Source of the DNA: Methylococcales symbiont of Hymedesmia sp. n. MRB-2018
GTDB taxonomy: Bacteria > Pseudomonadota > Gammaproteobacteria > Methylococcales > Methylomonadaceae
Length of the DNA stretch: 64,000 nt
Direction: 5' to 3'
Assembly: GCA_003666385.1 (NCBI GenBank)
Contig: QPIN01000063.1
Span: 1 to 64,000, forward strand
The notes under the pieces: generated by a model
What the model saw: the letters and a program-made list of their open reading frames with translations, nothing else
The model's database searches: none
What the model was told of the DNA's origin: nothing
Shown: piece by piece, positions 8,762 through 17,617 of the stretch
Layout of the letters: each line of letters opens with the position of its first letter
Numbering within the stretch: position 1 is the stretch's first letter
Program-made: the position numbers and the translations under genes

Positions 8762-9184
8762 ATGAGCAATAGCTTAGACAAAGTGCAAGCAGCATTAACA
8801 GATTTTTCCTGCCAGGACGGATGTAGTTTTAAAGTAACAGCTACTGATAATGATGATATATCTATGCTCACCATTATCTGTGAAGACATAGAAGAATTTG
8901 CCATTCTAGCCACTGCCAGTGAAACGCAATTGCTTTTTAATGTCGCTTTATTTGATCGCTCGCAAATTATTGAAGGTCAAGAATCCGCTTTAAATAAAGT
9001 CATGCTGGAACTCAATATTGCCATGCCATTATCTTCATTTGCACTCACTGCAGGAATTTACTCAATTTTTGGTGCCATGTCGATAAATTCAGAAGCAAAA
9101 CAGATTCAGCAAGAAGTGTTGGTCTTATCAGAAAATATAATGGATGCACTGGAAGTGTGTCAGCAATTTTTAATCAAAGCCTAA
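8762..9184 (+). CDS. yjfI: DUF2170 protein, YjfI-like
   Basis: 140 residues, cytosolic, no signal peptide. It matches the size and pattern of E. coli YjfI (DUF2170): a mixed alpha/beta N-terminal half (MLTIICEDIEEFAILATASETQ) and a helical C-terminal tail. It precedes the PspA homologue by 13 bases, just as yjfI precedes yjfJ in E. coli. The precise function is unknown; in this family it is thought to assist the PspA-like membrane-stress protein. A stretch of about 125 bases with a hairpin separates it from speD. Confidence 0.82.
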   Translation: MSNSLDKVQAALTDFSCQDGCSFKVTATDNDDISMLTIICEDIEEFAILATASETQLLFNVALFDRSQIIEGQESALNKVMLELNIAMPLSSFALTAGIYSIFGAMSINSEAKQIQQEVLVLSENIMDALEVCQQFLIKA

Positions 9185-9197
9185 TAGGAGCTTAATT

Positions 9198-9881
9198 ATG
9201 GGATTTTTAAACAATGTATTGAAAACAATGAAAGGCTACGGTAACGAAGCTAATGATGCTTTTGTAGATTCTCAGGGTATTCGTATTATGGAACAAGAAA
9301 TTAGAGATGCTGAAAAAAGTCAACGACAAGCCAATGAATCTCTCACTGATGTGATGGCAGAACAAAAAAGGCTAGCTAGAAAAGTCAACGACCTAACTGC
9401 AAGTATTACCGAATACAGTGACGCTATCAGCAAACTTTTAGATGCCGATAATGAAACATTGGCCATGGAAACTGCCGAAAAACTGGCTGAATTAGAATCT
9501 GACTTGGATGGGAATCAGGCCGTCCTTGATTCCTATAACGAACAAGTTAAAGAGTTAAAAGCCATTATTAAGGATTCATCCAAACAAAAGGACGCTTTAA
9601 AACGAGAGGTTTTAATTGTTAAATCGACTGAATCCGCTCAAAAAGCCAGTGTAGCCACAGCCGCTCAATTTTCAGGCACTAATTCTTCTTTACGCTCAGC
9701 ATCAGCATCCATGGAACGCATTAAAGCCAAGCAACAAAAACGTAAAGATAAAATGAAAGCCGCTAGAGAGTTAGCGGCAGAATCTAATGGCGACGGAGAG
9801 CTAAAAGACAAGCTGACCACCGCAGGTGTTATTGGCAACCAAAACTCAGCCGCTTCAATTTTAGATAGATATAGGAAATAG
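9198..9881 (+). CDS. PspA/IM30 (YjfJ-type) membrane-stress protein
   Basis: 227 residues. Almost wholly helical, with heptad-like coiled coil from about 30 to 180 (EQEIRDAEKSQRQANESL, LAELESDLDGNQAVLDSYN). PspA/IM30 proteins form ESCRT-III-like assemblies that shield damaged inner membranes. It starts MGFLNNVLKTMKGYGNEAND after a good ribosome site (TAGGAGC). The Ser/Ala-rich linker and basic helix near residues 150-190 match the YjfJ branch. Last gene of the speD-yjfI-pspA operon; the next gene is convergent. Confidence 0.88.
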   Translation: MGFLNNVLKTMKGYGNEANDAFVDSQGIRIMEQEIRDAEKSQRQANESLTDVMAEQKRLARKVNDLTASITEYSDAISKLLDADNETLAMETAEKLAELESDLDGNQAVLDSYNEQVKELKAIIKDSSKQKDALKREVLIVKSTESAQKASVATAAQFSGTNSSLRSASASMERIKAKQQKRKDKMKAARELAAESNGDGELKDKLTTAGVIGNQNSAASILDRYRK

Positions 9882-9897
9882 AAACGTAACTAAGCCG

Positions 9898-9975
9898 TTA
9901 CAAATCTTTTTTGATGTTTTCAGGTAATCGCACATAAGAAGGCTTATATTTTATGTCAGTGGCGTTTTTATTCAT
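9898..9975 (-). pseudogene. 5' remnant of a second GT92-like glycosyltransferase gene
   Basis: The minus strand from 9975 reads MNKNATDIKYKPSYVRLPEN and five more codons, then TAA. This is nearly the same as the first 25 codons of the intact gene at 9994-11202, which starts 1.2 kb upstream. After codon 24 the sequence breaks into the pspA flank. It is the start of a lost tandem copy. Confidence 0.8.
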
Positions 9976-10045
9976 TTTGGATATTAATAGCGTTCATAAA
10001 CCAGACTGCTTAATATTATTTGCAATGTTTTCATCTTTGATATGA
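9902..10045. repeat. Direct repeat, copy 1 (GT92 gene junction)
   Basis: About 143 bases with roughly nine differences from 11130-11272. Each copy covers the 3' end of one glycosyltransferase gene, the 18-base spacer, and the 5' end of the next. The repeats are what a tandem gene array leaves after recombination. Confidence 0.85.
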
Positions 10046-11202
10046 ATTTTAGCATCATAAGTTGTGCGGAATGGTCTGTCTTTGTTGGTCTGGGAGACTT
10101 TCCAAGTTCTTTTGATAGGTTCTGCATGAATGAGGTAAATACCATGACTATCAGAGTTACTTGGCAGACTTCTATTAAAGATTTTTGTTGCCGGTTTTAA
10201 CAGTCTTGCTTTTAAAACTAAACTCAAATGATAAAATAAAATAAAATTATTTTTGGCAATAACATGAGGATTGCCAATATGTTTCGCATTTTTGGCACGG
10301 AAAAAATATTTACACCCTTGCTGTGGTTGTATTTTTCTAATAAGACAGTCTTTAACACTTGTTGGTAATTCTTGCCCGACATCCACTATTTGATAACGCT
10401 TCATTTCATAATAAAATGAGCGGTTTATTATTTTTTGTAGGTTATTATTGGGTGCAGATACCAAATATTCGTCTAAATCCCAGTCTCCAATCATAGTGTT
10501 TTGTTGATGATGTAGTTTGAGTGTATGGTTGAGCTGTGTTGTTTGGGCAAAGAGGTCGTCATATCTTTCCGATGAGCCATAAAAATAATGCCATTCAATA
10601 AATATAATTTCTAAATCTGGAATTTGTAAATTTTCCAGTGCTTTTTGCACCTCAGCCGCATTATTTGAGCCGTTATCATAGAACAAAATTCTTTTAAAGC
10701 CATACAGACGATAATGCCATAATATCCACTCAATAATATGCTGTATGGAGTAATCTTTTTGTAAAAGGGTAAGCGTCGGTTGTTGATGATTACTGGTCGG
10801 GAAGGTAGAAACTTTTATGCTTATTGTCCAGTCTTTACCAGTAAAAGTTAGTTCAGGATTTTCTTCTTTGATACGAGTCGCAGGTATTTGAAAGTAAGGA
10901 TATTTAACCGTTTTATATTCAACACTACTGTATTTGTATGTAAGTTTTTTTCCTTGATAAAAAATTTCAAAGGGTAGCATCTCATCTTCAACAGAAAACA
11001 AGGGCGGGCCTATTGTCCAAATATTGTTTTTATCAATATCAAAAAAGACATCATAAAACAGCGAATAATCATCATAAGTGGGCTGTTGCTCTTTATTCTC
11101 TAATTGATCTTTCCATTTTGTTTGAGAAAAATCTTTTTTGATATTTTCAGGTAATCGCACATAAGAAGGCTTATATTTTATGACAGTGGCGTTTTTATTC
11201 AT
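9994..11202 (-). CDS. GT92-like glycosyltransferase
   Basis: 402 residues. The central part has the GT-A-like features of glycosyltransferase family 92 (DUF23): HIIEWILWHYRLYGFKRIL, the strand FYDNGSNN, and the metal-site region GDWDLDEYL around 243-251. The C-terminal basic region includes HLSLVLKARLLKP. No signal peptide or membrane helix, so it probably works on the cytosolic face in surface polysaccharide or glycan assembly. Donor and acceptor are unknown. It is flanked by the broken 5' and 3' ends of paralogues, so it is the single survivor of a tandem array. Confidence 0.75.
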   Translation of the reverse strand: MNKNATVIKYKPSYVRLPENIKKDFSQTKWKDQLENKEQQPTYDDYSLFYDVFFDIDKNNIWTIGPPLFSVEDEMLPFEIFYQGKKLTYKYSSVEYKTVKYPYFQIPATRIKEENPELTFTGKDWTISIKVSTFPTSNHQQPTLTLLQKDYSIQHIIEWILWHYRLYGFKRILFYDNGSNNAAEVQKALENLQIPDLEIIFIEWHYFYGSSERYDDLFAQTTQLNHTLKLHHQQNTMIGDWDLDEYLVSAPNNNLQKIINRSFYYEMKRYQIVDVGQELPTSVKDCLIRKIQPQQGCKYFFRAKNAKHIGNPHVIAKNNFILFYHLSLVLKARLLKPATKIFNRSLPSNSDSHGIYLIHAEPIKRTWKVSQTNKDRPFRTTYDAKIHIKDENIANNIKQSGL

Positions 11203-11272
11203 TTTGGATATTAATAGTGTTCATAAACCAGACTGCTCAATATCTTTTGCAGTGTTTTCATCTTTAATATGA
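11130..11272. repeat. Direct repeat, copy 2 (GT92 gene junction)
   Basis: Partner of the repeat at 9902-10045. It spans the first 24 codons of the intact glycosyltransferase gene, the spacer, and the 3' remnant of an upstream paralogue. Confidence 0.85.
11221..11272 (-). pseudogene. 3' remnant of a third GT92-like glycosyltransferase gene
   Basis: The minus strand reads HIKDENTAKDIEQSGL and a TGA stop at 11221-11223. This aligns with the end of the intact gene (HIKDENIANNIKQSGL). Nothing homologous is seen further upstream, where yejF ends at 11315. Confidence 0.75.
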
Positions 11273-11314
11273 TGCCATTTATAAAAAGAGAACTCAATAG
11301 AGTTGCCCTTAAAA

Positions 11315-12919
11315 CTAAACCACAGGTACAGCATCTAAAAGCTTACGGGTATATTGATGTTTGGGGCGCATCAATACCTGCTCTACTTTACCCATTTCGA
11401 CAATTTTCCCTTGATACATGACAGCGACATCATCCGCAATTTCAGCGACTACCGCTAAATCATGGGTAATAAATAAGTAACTTAGATCATGTTCTTGCTG
11501 AAGGTTTTTAAATAATTTAATAATTTGAGCTTGTACTGACACATCCAGTGCACTCGTTGGCTCATCACAGACAATAAGTTTAGGTTCTACTGCCAAGGCT
11601 CTAGCGATACAAATCCGTTGTCGTTGCCCACCAGAAAACTCATGTGGATAGCGTAGCACCGCTGTTTCTGGCAACTCAACTTGTTGCAATAAATGTCTGA
11701 CTCGTTGCTGTCTTTGTTCTATATTAATTTCTGGATGTAATGATTTAATGCCTTCCTCAATAATTTCTCCGACTAACATCCGAGGATTCATTGCTGCAAA
11801 AGGATCCTGAAATACAATCTGGATTTCAGAACACATTTTACCAACAGCACTGCCCCTTAATGCAGTCAATTCTATATTGTTCAGCAACACCCTACCTGCT
11901 GTATGTGGAATTAACCTGAGCAATCCCTTACCCAAGGTTGTTTTACCACAACCAGACTCACCGACCAATGCTAAAGTTTTTGCTGAATATAAATTAAAAC
12001 TAACATCATCAACCGCTTTAACATGATCAACAATTCTTTTAAAAAAACCTTTCCGAATAGGGTAATAGACTTTAAAATTTTCGACTTTTAATAAACAGGT
12101 CTCTTGTTCTTCAACAGGCTCCACTGTTTTATCAACACAACTTTGCATAGAAGGCAATGCTGCTAACAAACTAAGACTGTAAGGATGCTTTGCCTGTTTA
12201 AAAAATAATTGCGTAGTATTGGTTTCAACAATCTTGCCATTTTGCATAACGGCTATTCGGTCAGCCATATTGGAAACCAGTGCCAGATCATGGCTAATCA
12301 ACCATAAAGCCATTCCTGTTTGCGCTTGAATAGATTTTAATAAGATTAATATCTGCGCCTGAATGGTAACATCTAACGCTGTTGTTGGTTCATCCGCTAT
12401 CAACAAATCGGGTTTGCCAGCCAAGGCTATGGCAATCATCACTCGTTGCCTTTGTCCTCCCGATAGTTGATGTGGATATTCATTAATTCTACGCTCCGAG
12501 ACAGGCATTTCGACTTGTCGCAATAATTCAAAAACAGTATTTTTAATCTCGGTTTTTGAAAGATTAAAGTGAATTTGTATCACTTCAGCAATTTGATCTC
12601 CAATAGTCATTACTGGGTTCAGTGATGACATCGGATCCTGAAAAATGAAGGCAATACGTCGACCACGAATTTTACAAAAATTACTTTCTGTAATCGTTAA
12701 TAAGCTTTCATTTTGTAGCTTGATGTCAGTAGCTGAAAAGTGAGCAGCAGCAGGCAATAATCGTAATACAGACAGTGCTGTTATTGATTTTCCAGAACCC
12801 GATTCGCCGACCAAGGCAAAAGTTTCAGCTGGATAGACCTCAAAATTAATAGCATCAACCACTTTTTCGTTTTTAAAAGCAACTGACAAATTTGTGACTT
12901 GTAATAAAGCTTGATCCAT
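11315..12919 (-). CDS. yejF: Peptide ABC transporter, fused dual ATPase (YejF)
   Basis: 534 residues with two complete ABC ATPase domains. First: Walker A GESGSGKS near 37-44, signature LSGGQRQRV, Walker [13 protein letters not shown]. Second: [29 protein letters not shown]. This is the double-ATPase arrangement of YejF, which powers uptake of oligopeptides and microcin C-like compounds. Its start directly abuts the yejE stop. Substrate is inferred from the family. The permease partner yejB and the binding protein yejA are not adjacent; yejB is at 36139-37116. Confidence 0.9.
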   Translation of the reverse strand: MDQALLQVTNLSVAFKNEKVVDAINFEVYPAETFALVGESGSGKSITALSVLRLLPAAAHFSATDIKLQNESLLTITESNFCKIRGRRIAFIFQDPMSSLNPVMTIGDQIAEVIQIHFNLSKTEIKNTVFELLRQVEMPVSERRINEYPHQLSGGQRQRVMIAIALAGKPDLLIADEPTTALDVTIQAQILILLKSIQAQTGMALWLISHDLALVSNMADRIAVMQNGKIVETNTTQLFFKQAKHPYSLSLLAALPSMQSCVDKTVEPVEEQETCLLKVENFKVYYPIRKGFFKRIVDHVKAVDDVSFNLYSAKTLALVGESGCGKTTLGKGLLRLIPHTAGRVLLNNIELTALRGSAVGKMCSEIQIVFQDPFAAMNPRMLVGEIIEEGIKSLHPEINIEQRQQRVRHLLQQVELPETAVLRYPHEFSGGQRQRICIARALAVEPKLIVCDEPTSALDVSVQAQIIKLFKNLQQEHDLSYLFITHDLAVVAEIADDVAVMYQGKIVEMGKVEQVLMRPKHQYTRKLLDAVPVV

Positions 12920-14266
12920 TTACCTTTTTTCCTCTGTTCGCCTTGGATCAAAAGCATTACGCACTGAATCAGCAAACAAGTTAGCCGCTAAAACCAAACT
13001 GAACATAAAAATAAAAGAGGCCAGTAAAGACCACCAGACGATTGGATCACGAGCCATTTCCAGACGTGCGCCATTAATCATATTGCCCCAACTATAGGTA
13101 GTAGGATCAACGCCAATATTAATATAGGATAAAACAGCTTCTGCCAATACCAGAGCACTAAAATCTAAAACAACTGAAATCAATACAATATGCATAACAT
13201 TAGGTAAAATGTGTCTGCTTAAAATCACTACACGTTTTACCCCTAATGCCTGTGCTGCTTGCACATACTCCATCTCTCTTAATTTAAGTGTCTCAGCGCG
13301 TAACATCCGACATAAACCTGTCCAACTGGTAACACCAAGTATTAAACATAAAAATAAAAGTCGCATATCTGATCGTATAATCAAACTGTTGAAATCCTCA
13401 GCATGATTTGTCATATAGACTTGCACCATTAAAATGGATGCCGCAATCAATAATACCCCAGGTATTGAGTTTAGAGTGGTATAAATATATTGAATGATAT
13501 CATCCACCCAGCCTCTAAAAAAACCAGCCATAATACCAAAAGTAATGGCTAACGGTAACATGATCATCGTGGTTAATGAACCAATTACCAAACCTGTACG
13601 AATACTCTTAATGGCTTGAAAAAAGACATCCTCTCCGACTTTATCAGTGCCTAAGACATGGTAAAAAGACGACAGCTCGACCAACATATAGCTTATTGCA
13701 AACAAAAAGAAGCATACCAGCCAAACTGATCTTATCGTTTGCTTATGCGTTAGAGACATATCTTTCTTGTTAAAAAAATAGCGCAGTAATAGTGACAAAA
13801 AGATAACTAGCCCTGCACCTTTACAAAAACCAGATAAGGCCTTTTTTGCCACATCAAAAAGCAATTCAGCTTCAGGGTTTTTTAAATGTGACCCGGCAAA
13901 GGTTAAACGGGGATACCCCCATTGAGTACTACCATTAGCTAGGTAGAGAGTTTCTTTACTATACGAATAAGCGGAAAAAGGTGCCGAATAGGTTTTTTCA
14001 CTCTGCTCTCTTATAGGCGTTGCCCAATAATCTAATAAACTAATAATTTCATGTGTCCGCGTTTCTGAGGATTTAAAATGAATAGAGTCCAGTAGACCAA
14101 TAGCGACAAAAAAAACCAGTACCAGAAGGGAAATCATAGCCGTTTTACTGGTAACAATTTTTTTTATGGGACGTTGTAAATGTGCTTTTTTTCTGACTGA
14201 CAGACTAAAAGTCACAAGTATTGATAGCAGTATAAAAATCAGGGCATCAGTCCACAATACAACCAT
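12920..14266 (-). CDS. yejE: Peptide ABC transporter permease YejE
   Basis: 448 residues, about 100 more than E. coli YejE (341). The C-terminal half is a standard BPD_transp_1 permease with the EAA-like loop (EYVQAAQALGVKRVVILSRHILPNVMH) and six helices. The N-terminal half has two helices, a periplasmic region (ETRTHEIISLLDYWATPI to the SQWGYPRLTF segment) and another helix pair. Co-transcribed with yejF. The periplasmic insert with GSTQWGYPRLTFAG is typical of the longer YejE form of proteobacteria. Confidence 0.88.
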   Translation of the reverse strand: MVVLWTDALIFILLSILVTFSLSVRKKAHLQRPIKKIVTSKTAMISLLVLVFFVAIGLLDSIHFKSSETRTHEIISLLDYWATPIREQSEKTYSAPFSAYSYSKETLYLANGSTQWGYPRLTFAGSHLKNPEAELLFDVAKKALSGFCKGAGLVIFLSLLLRYFFNKKDMSLTHKQTIRSVWLVCFFLFAISYMLVELSSFYHVLGTDKVGEDVFFQAIKSIRTGLVIGSLTTMIMLPLAITFGIMAGFFRGWVDDIIQYIYTTLNSIPGVLLIAASILMVQVYMTNHAEDFNSLIIRSDMRLLFLCLILGVTSWTGLCRMLRAETLKLREMEYVQAAQALGVKRVVILSRHILPNVMHIVLISVVLDFSALVLAEAVLSYINIGVDPTTYSWGNMINGARLEMARDPIVWWSLLASFIFMFSLVLAANLFADSVRNAFDPRRTEEKR

Positions 14267-14705
14267 TCTACAAACACCTTTTTAAATATTTAAACATTAC
14301 AGTTTTATAAAAATCATTGCAAAAGTTTTGCATATTATATTTCTCATCCCATACCCTCTTTTTAAAAGAGGGTATGGTGCGAAGACTTTTGAGCAGTTTT
14401 ATATCATGTCAATTTAAAAGTCACTATTTTTGACAACTTAGCGTTTTTAAATCAAACCATGATCAAGCTGTCCTTACTAATTTGAGAACTCAATTTATGA
14501 TCATCCACTAATAAAACTTTAATCATAAAAAATGAATGCTTCTCGCATGAGAGCCGTAACTTATGGAGATACAAAACCCATAGCAAATAATACAACGGAA
14601 CAAGGAATAGAAAAACAGACGGCTAAACATTGTGATTAAGGTATCAGATATGTAGGTTAACAATGTTGCAGTCAGTATCCTGTCTGCAACATATCGTTGT
14701 TTTAT
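14267..14705. other. Intergenic region with two palindromes
   Basis: No convincing gene. A near-perfect palindrome (14-base arms around one T) lies at 14349-14377; no T-run follows on either strand. A second inverted repeat, ATGTTGCAG/CTGCAACAT with a 12-base loop, lies at 14663-14692 just behind the ppiD stop and could end ppiD transcription, though it lacks a strong T-run. A 35-codon open frame at 14532-14639 (+) has no ribosome site and I do not call it. Confidence 0.5.
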
Positions 14706-16592
14706 TTACTCTGGAGAATTAGTGGAAATAATGGCACTTGCCTGCAAGCTATTGAGTGTGGCATTAAATTCAGCTTGCCCAAGCGCTTTAGCAATATTAT
14801 TTTCTGCTATTTGTTGTTTAGCTTTATCACTTTCACTCATAACACCTTCAGCCACTGCCAGTAAATTAACAACCGTTTGAACCCCCGATGGTTCAGAAAC
14901 ACTCAACAGCGTAGGTTTGCCATCAATCGGTTTAGCCGCTTTAAATACTGCCTGGTTAACCTGCCCAGTCAACTCCCCACTAGCACGGGTCAGGGCAGAA
15001 AAAATCTGTACTTTAAAACCATTAGCCTCAGCAACTTCCTGCATGCTTTGACCGCTTGCTACTGCATCTTTAACAAGCTTCATTTTTTCAATGGTTGCAG
15101 TTTTGGATTTAATACCGAGCAACACTGAAGCTATATCCTTACTTACTTCATTTAAGGGTTTTGTATCCGCCTGCTTATGTTCTATAATTCTTAACACGAT
15201 TAATTTATCAGATGCTAACTCAATTGGCTCACTATTATTTCCCTTTAAAACATCCTCAGAAAATGCAGCTTCAATCACTTTAGTATTATTTACTAATGTT
15301 GTTTTCTCTTTTTCTGCACTAGCACTTTTATTTTTTCCAAAAAATTCAGTTTTCATTATCTGAACATCTAATAATGCAGCAGCAGCTATTAAATCATCAG
15401 GATTTTCATAACTCACTTGCGATAAAGTTTCTCTCAGGTCATAAAATGCAGTTTCTGCTTCTTGTCTTTTATAAGCCACTGTTAACTCATTTTTAACAAC
15501 AGAAAACGCCTTCGTTTCTCCTGCTGTTAATTCTGTCACTTGAAGCAAATGATAGCCAAAAGCTGATTTTACGGGATCAGAAACCTCACCAAGTTGAAGT
15601 GAATGCACTGCATCTTCAAGTGCCTTTTCCATAACACCTATATTGAAAAGACCTAAATCACCGCCTTTTTCAGCAGTCACCTTATCGTCAGATATTTCTC
15701 TTGCTAGCTCTGCGAATGCTTTATTTTGAAGTGCTTTCTGGGCAGCCAAGGCTCTTGCTAATTGTTTTTCATCATCTGCACTGTCTTCATTAAAAGAAAA
15801 CAAGATATGACTTATTTTACGACGCTCTTTTGTGCTGTATAAGTCCTTTCTTTCTTCATAAAAAGTATTTAACGCCTCATCAGTTGGTTTAATGTCTGCG
15901 GTCAAATCATCCAATGATAATTGCACATATTCAATAGAAACTTGCTCTTCTGTTAAAAACTGACTTTTATTTTCCTTATAGAAAGTTTCGATTTCTTCTT
16001 GACTAGGTTGTTGTGCTACTTGTTGTAAAGCTATAGAAATAATCTCTACATCACGCGTTTGATTTTGAATTCTAAAAAAGTTTTCAATATCCTTGTGAGT
16101 AGCAAATGCACTTTCTGTCAGGCTACGTTGAAACTGCTCCATAAGCAGTGCTTTTTTAATTCTACCCACAAAATCTTTTTGAGAGAGTCTTTGTGTTGAT
16201 AGCATTGATTTATATCGTTGCTGATCAAACTTTCCATCTGACTGAAAATATTCTAAATTACCTATAAAGTCTCTTGCCATATCATCGGTTATAGCCAATC
16301 CTTGCTGTTCAACATGCTGTAATAGAACTTCATCACGAATGAGTTTTTCCAAAGCCTGTTTCTTTACTGTATTTTCGTCAAAATTCATAGCAGGAAAATT
16401 TTGACTATATTGAGCATAGGCGTTATTAACATCTTGTTGAAAAAACTCTTTACTTCCAACTTTGACTATAGCTGTTTCAGAACCACCACCTGTATAATTT
16501 TGAATACCCCACAAGGCAAATGTCAGACAAATTAATACCAATATAAACCGAGCAACAAGACCTTGGGATTTTTCCCTTATTTTCAATAACAT
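14706..16592 (-). CDS. ppiD: Periplasmic folding chaperone / PPIase PpiD
   Basis: 628 residues, like E. coli PpiD (623). One N-terminal membrane anchor (LVARFILVLICLTFALWGI, about 12-30) with the rest in the periplasm. A SurA_N-like chaperone region follows, then a parvulin domain around 255-365 (RKISHILFSFNEDSADDEKQ, GGDLGLFNIGVMEKALEDAV, SAFGYHLLQVTEL). It helps folding of outer membrane and secreted proteins near the Sec translocon. Its position after hupB and the tRNAs matches the conserved lon-hupB-ppiD order. Confidence 0.93.
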   Translation of the reverse strand: MLLKIREKSQGLVARFILVLICLTFALWGIQNYTGGGSETAIVKVGSKEFFQQDVNNAYAQYSQNFPAMNFDENTVKKQALEKLIRDEVLLQHVEQQGLAITDDMARDFIGNLEYFQSDGKFDQQRYKSMLSTQRLSQKDFVGRIKKALLMEQFQRSLTESAFATHKDIENFFRIQNQTRDVEIISIALQQVAQQPSQEEIETFYKENKSQFLTEEQVSIEYVQLSLDDLTADIKPTDEALNTFYEERKDLYSTKERRKISHILFSFNEDSADDEKQLARALAAQKALQNKAFAELAREISDDKVTAEKGGDLGLFNIGVMEKALEDAVHSLQLGEVSDPVKSAFGYHLLQVTELTAGETKAFSVVKNELTVAYKRQEAETAFYDLRETLSQVSYENPDDLIAAAALLDVQIMKTEFFGKNKSASAEKEKTTLVNNTKVIEAAFSEDVLKGNNSEPIELASDKLIVLRIIEHKQADTKPLNEVSKDIASVLLGIKSKTATIEKMKLVKDAVASGQSMQEVAEANGFKVQIFSALTRASGELTGQVNQAVFKAAKPIDGKPTLLSVSEPSGVQTVVNLLAVAEGVMSESDKAKQQIAENNIAKALGQAEFNATLNSLQASAIISTNSPE

Positions 16593-16634
16593 ATATTGTC
16601 CTTAAACAGATTTAAAGAATTTAACTAATAACAA

Positions 16635-16691
16635 GAGAAATCAGCATAACTCATGAACGGATAAAAAAGGCTAGAGTTATACTGAGGCCTC
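16635..16691. mobile_element. Internally deleted R2 miniature element
   Basis: Both ends of the R2 element (GAGAAATCAGCATAACTC and AGAGTTATACTGAGGCCTC) are present with only about 20 bases between. It is a short solo derivative of the 141-bp element at 20124-20264, located between ppiD and the tRNA genes. No target duplication seen. Confidence 0.6.
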
Positions 16692-16788
16692 TATAAGGTA
16701 ACACCCAATAAATAAACTACTGGGTTATTTGTTGTGCGTTGCCTAAGCACTTAATCCGTAACACTAACGTAAATACAGTTTTTTTAAG

Positions 16789-16823
16789 CAAAAAAAACCC
16801 CAAGCCGTAAGGATCGGGGTTTC
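16789..16823 (-). terminator. Rho-independent terminator after tRNA-Asp
   Basis: On the minus strand AAACCCC pairs with GGGGTTT (16795-16822), with an inner TCC/GGC-type helix, followed by eight T. It lies 8 bases beyond the CCA end of tRNA-Asp and ends the tRNA transcript. Confidence 0.85.
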
Positions 16824-16830
16824 TTGTTTT

Positions 16831-16907
16831 TGGCGGAGCGGACGGGGCTCGAACCCGCGACCCCCGGCGTGACAGGCCGGTATTCTAACCAACTGAACTA
16901 CCGCTCC
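16831..16907 (-). tRNA. tRNA-Asp (GTC)
   Basis: 77 nt including the encoded CCA. Acceptor stem GGAGCGG/CCGCTCC, anticodon loop CTGTCAC with anticodon GTC, T-arm GCGGGTTCGAGCCCCGT. It follows tRNA-Val by six bases and shares its transcript and terminator. Confidence 0.97.
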
Positions 16908-16913
16908 AAAGTC

Positions 16914-16989
16914 TGGTGGGTGCTGAGGGGATCGAACCCCCGACCCTCGCCTTGTAAGGGCGATGCTCTCCCATCTGAGCTAAGCACCC
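16914..16989 (-). tRNA. tRNA-Val (TAC)
   Basis: 76 nt including the encoded CCA. Acceptor stem GGGTGCT/AGCACCC, anticodon stem-loop CCTTACAAGG with anticodon TAC, T-arm GGGGGTTCGATCCCC. It lies 12 bases behind the hupB stop, as in many gammaproteobacteria. Confidence 0.97.
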
Positions 16990-17001
16990 GACTAAAAAGG
17001 G

Positions 17002-17292
17002 CTAGTTTACAGCATCCTTTAAAGATTTACCAGCTTTAAAAGAAGGAATTTTTGCTGCTTTAATAGTTATCTCAGCTCCTGTTTGAGGGTTGCGACCTTT
17101 ACGCTCTGCTCTTTCTTTTACAGAAAAAGTACCAAAGCCAACCAAAGCTATAGACCTGTCCTTAATCTCTATAGAGGTATCAGCCAATCTTTCAGAAACA
17201 GCGCTCAAAAAAGCGTCTAAAGCACGCCCTGCATCTGCTTTTGTTAATTCTGATTTATCTGCCATTGTATCAATAAGTTCCGATTTATTCAT
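17002..17292 (-). CDS. hupB: DNA-binding protein HU-beta
   Basis: 96 residues, slightly longer than E. coli HupB (90). Histone-like protein that bends and compacts DNA. It shows the typical [25 protein letters not shown] start, the beta-arm signature [21 protein letters not shown] (prokaryotic HU pattern), and the end [15 protein letters not shown]. Very strong ribosome site (AAGGAGG). It has its own near-consensus promoter 115-145 bases upstream and lies between lon and the tRNA-Val/tRNA-Asp pair. Confidence 0.97.
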   Translation of the reverse strand: MNKSELIDTMADKSELTKADAGRALDAFLSAVSERLADTSIEIKDRSIALVGFGTFSVKERAERKGRNPQTGAEITIKAAKIPSFKAGKSLKDAVN

Positions 17293-17405
17293 TATTCCTC
17301 CTTAGGAATTAAAGTGATGTTAAGTGTATTATTATTCTTAGTGTCGCCAGAGCCCCTCAAAGTATTATCCTAACAAACAATCAAATACGAAGAGAAACGA
17401 GCTTA

Positions 17406-17434
17406 TTTATACAATTACAAACTACAAGTGTCAA
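17406..17434 (-). promoter_or_regulatory. Consensus sigma-70 promoter of hupB
   Basis: On the minus strand TTGACA (17429-17434), 17-base spacer, TATAAA (17406-17411). This is almost the textbook promoter and predicts a transcript with a leader of about 105 bases before hupB. It fits the high expression expected of HU. Confidence 0.85.
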
Positions 17435-17617
17435 GCATAATACTGCTAGATACCGTGGTTTTTATGGATTTTTCCAAATCTATAACAGTATCATTAGAAA
17501 AAAAACCTTATAATAAATCGTCAAAATTTAAAGAAAAAGACATTTACTCTGCTTTTTTATGTCATTTAAGATATTATTGATAATTTTAGCGACAAGAACA
17601 AAAAAACAACCCCGTTT

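Noticed and set aside
14532-14639. 35-codon plus-strand frame (MNASRMRAVTYGDTK...)
   Set aside because: No ribosome site or known family, and located in a repeat-rich gap; not enough to call a gene.
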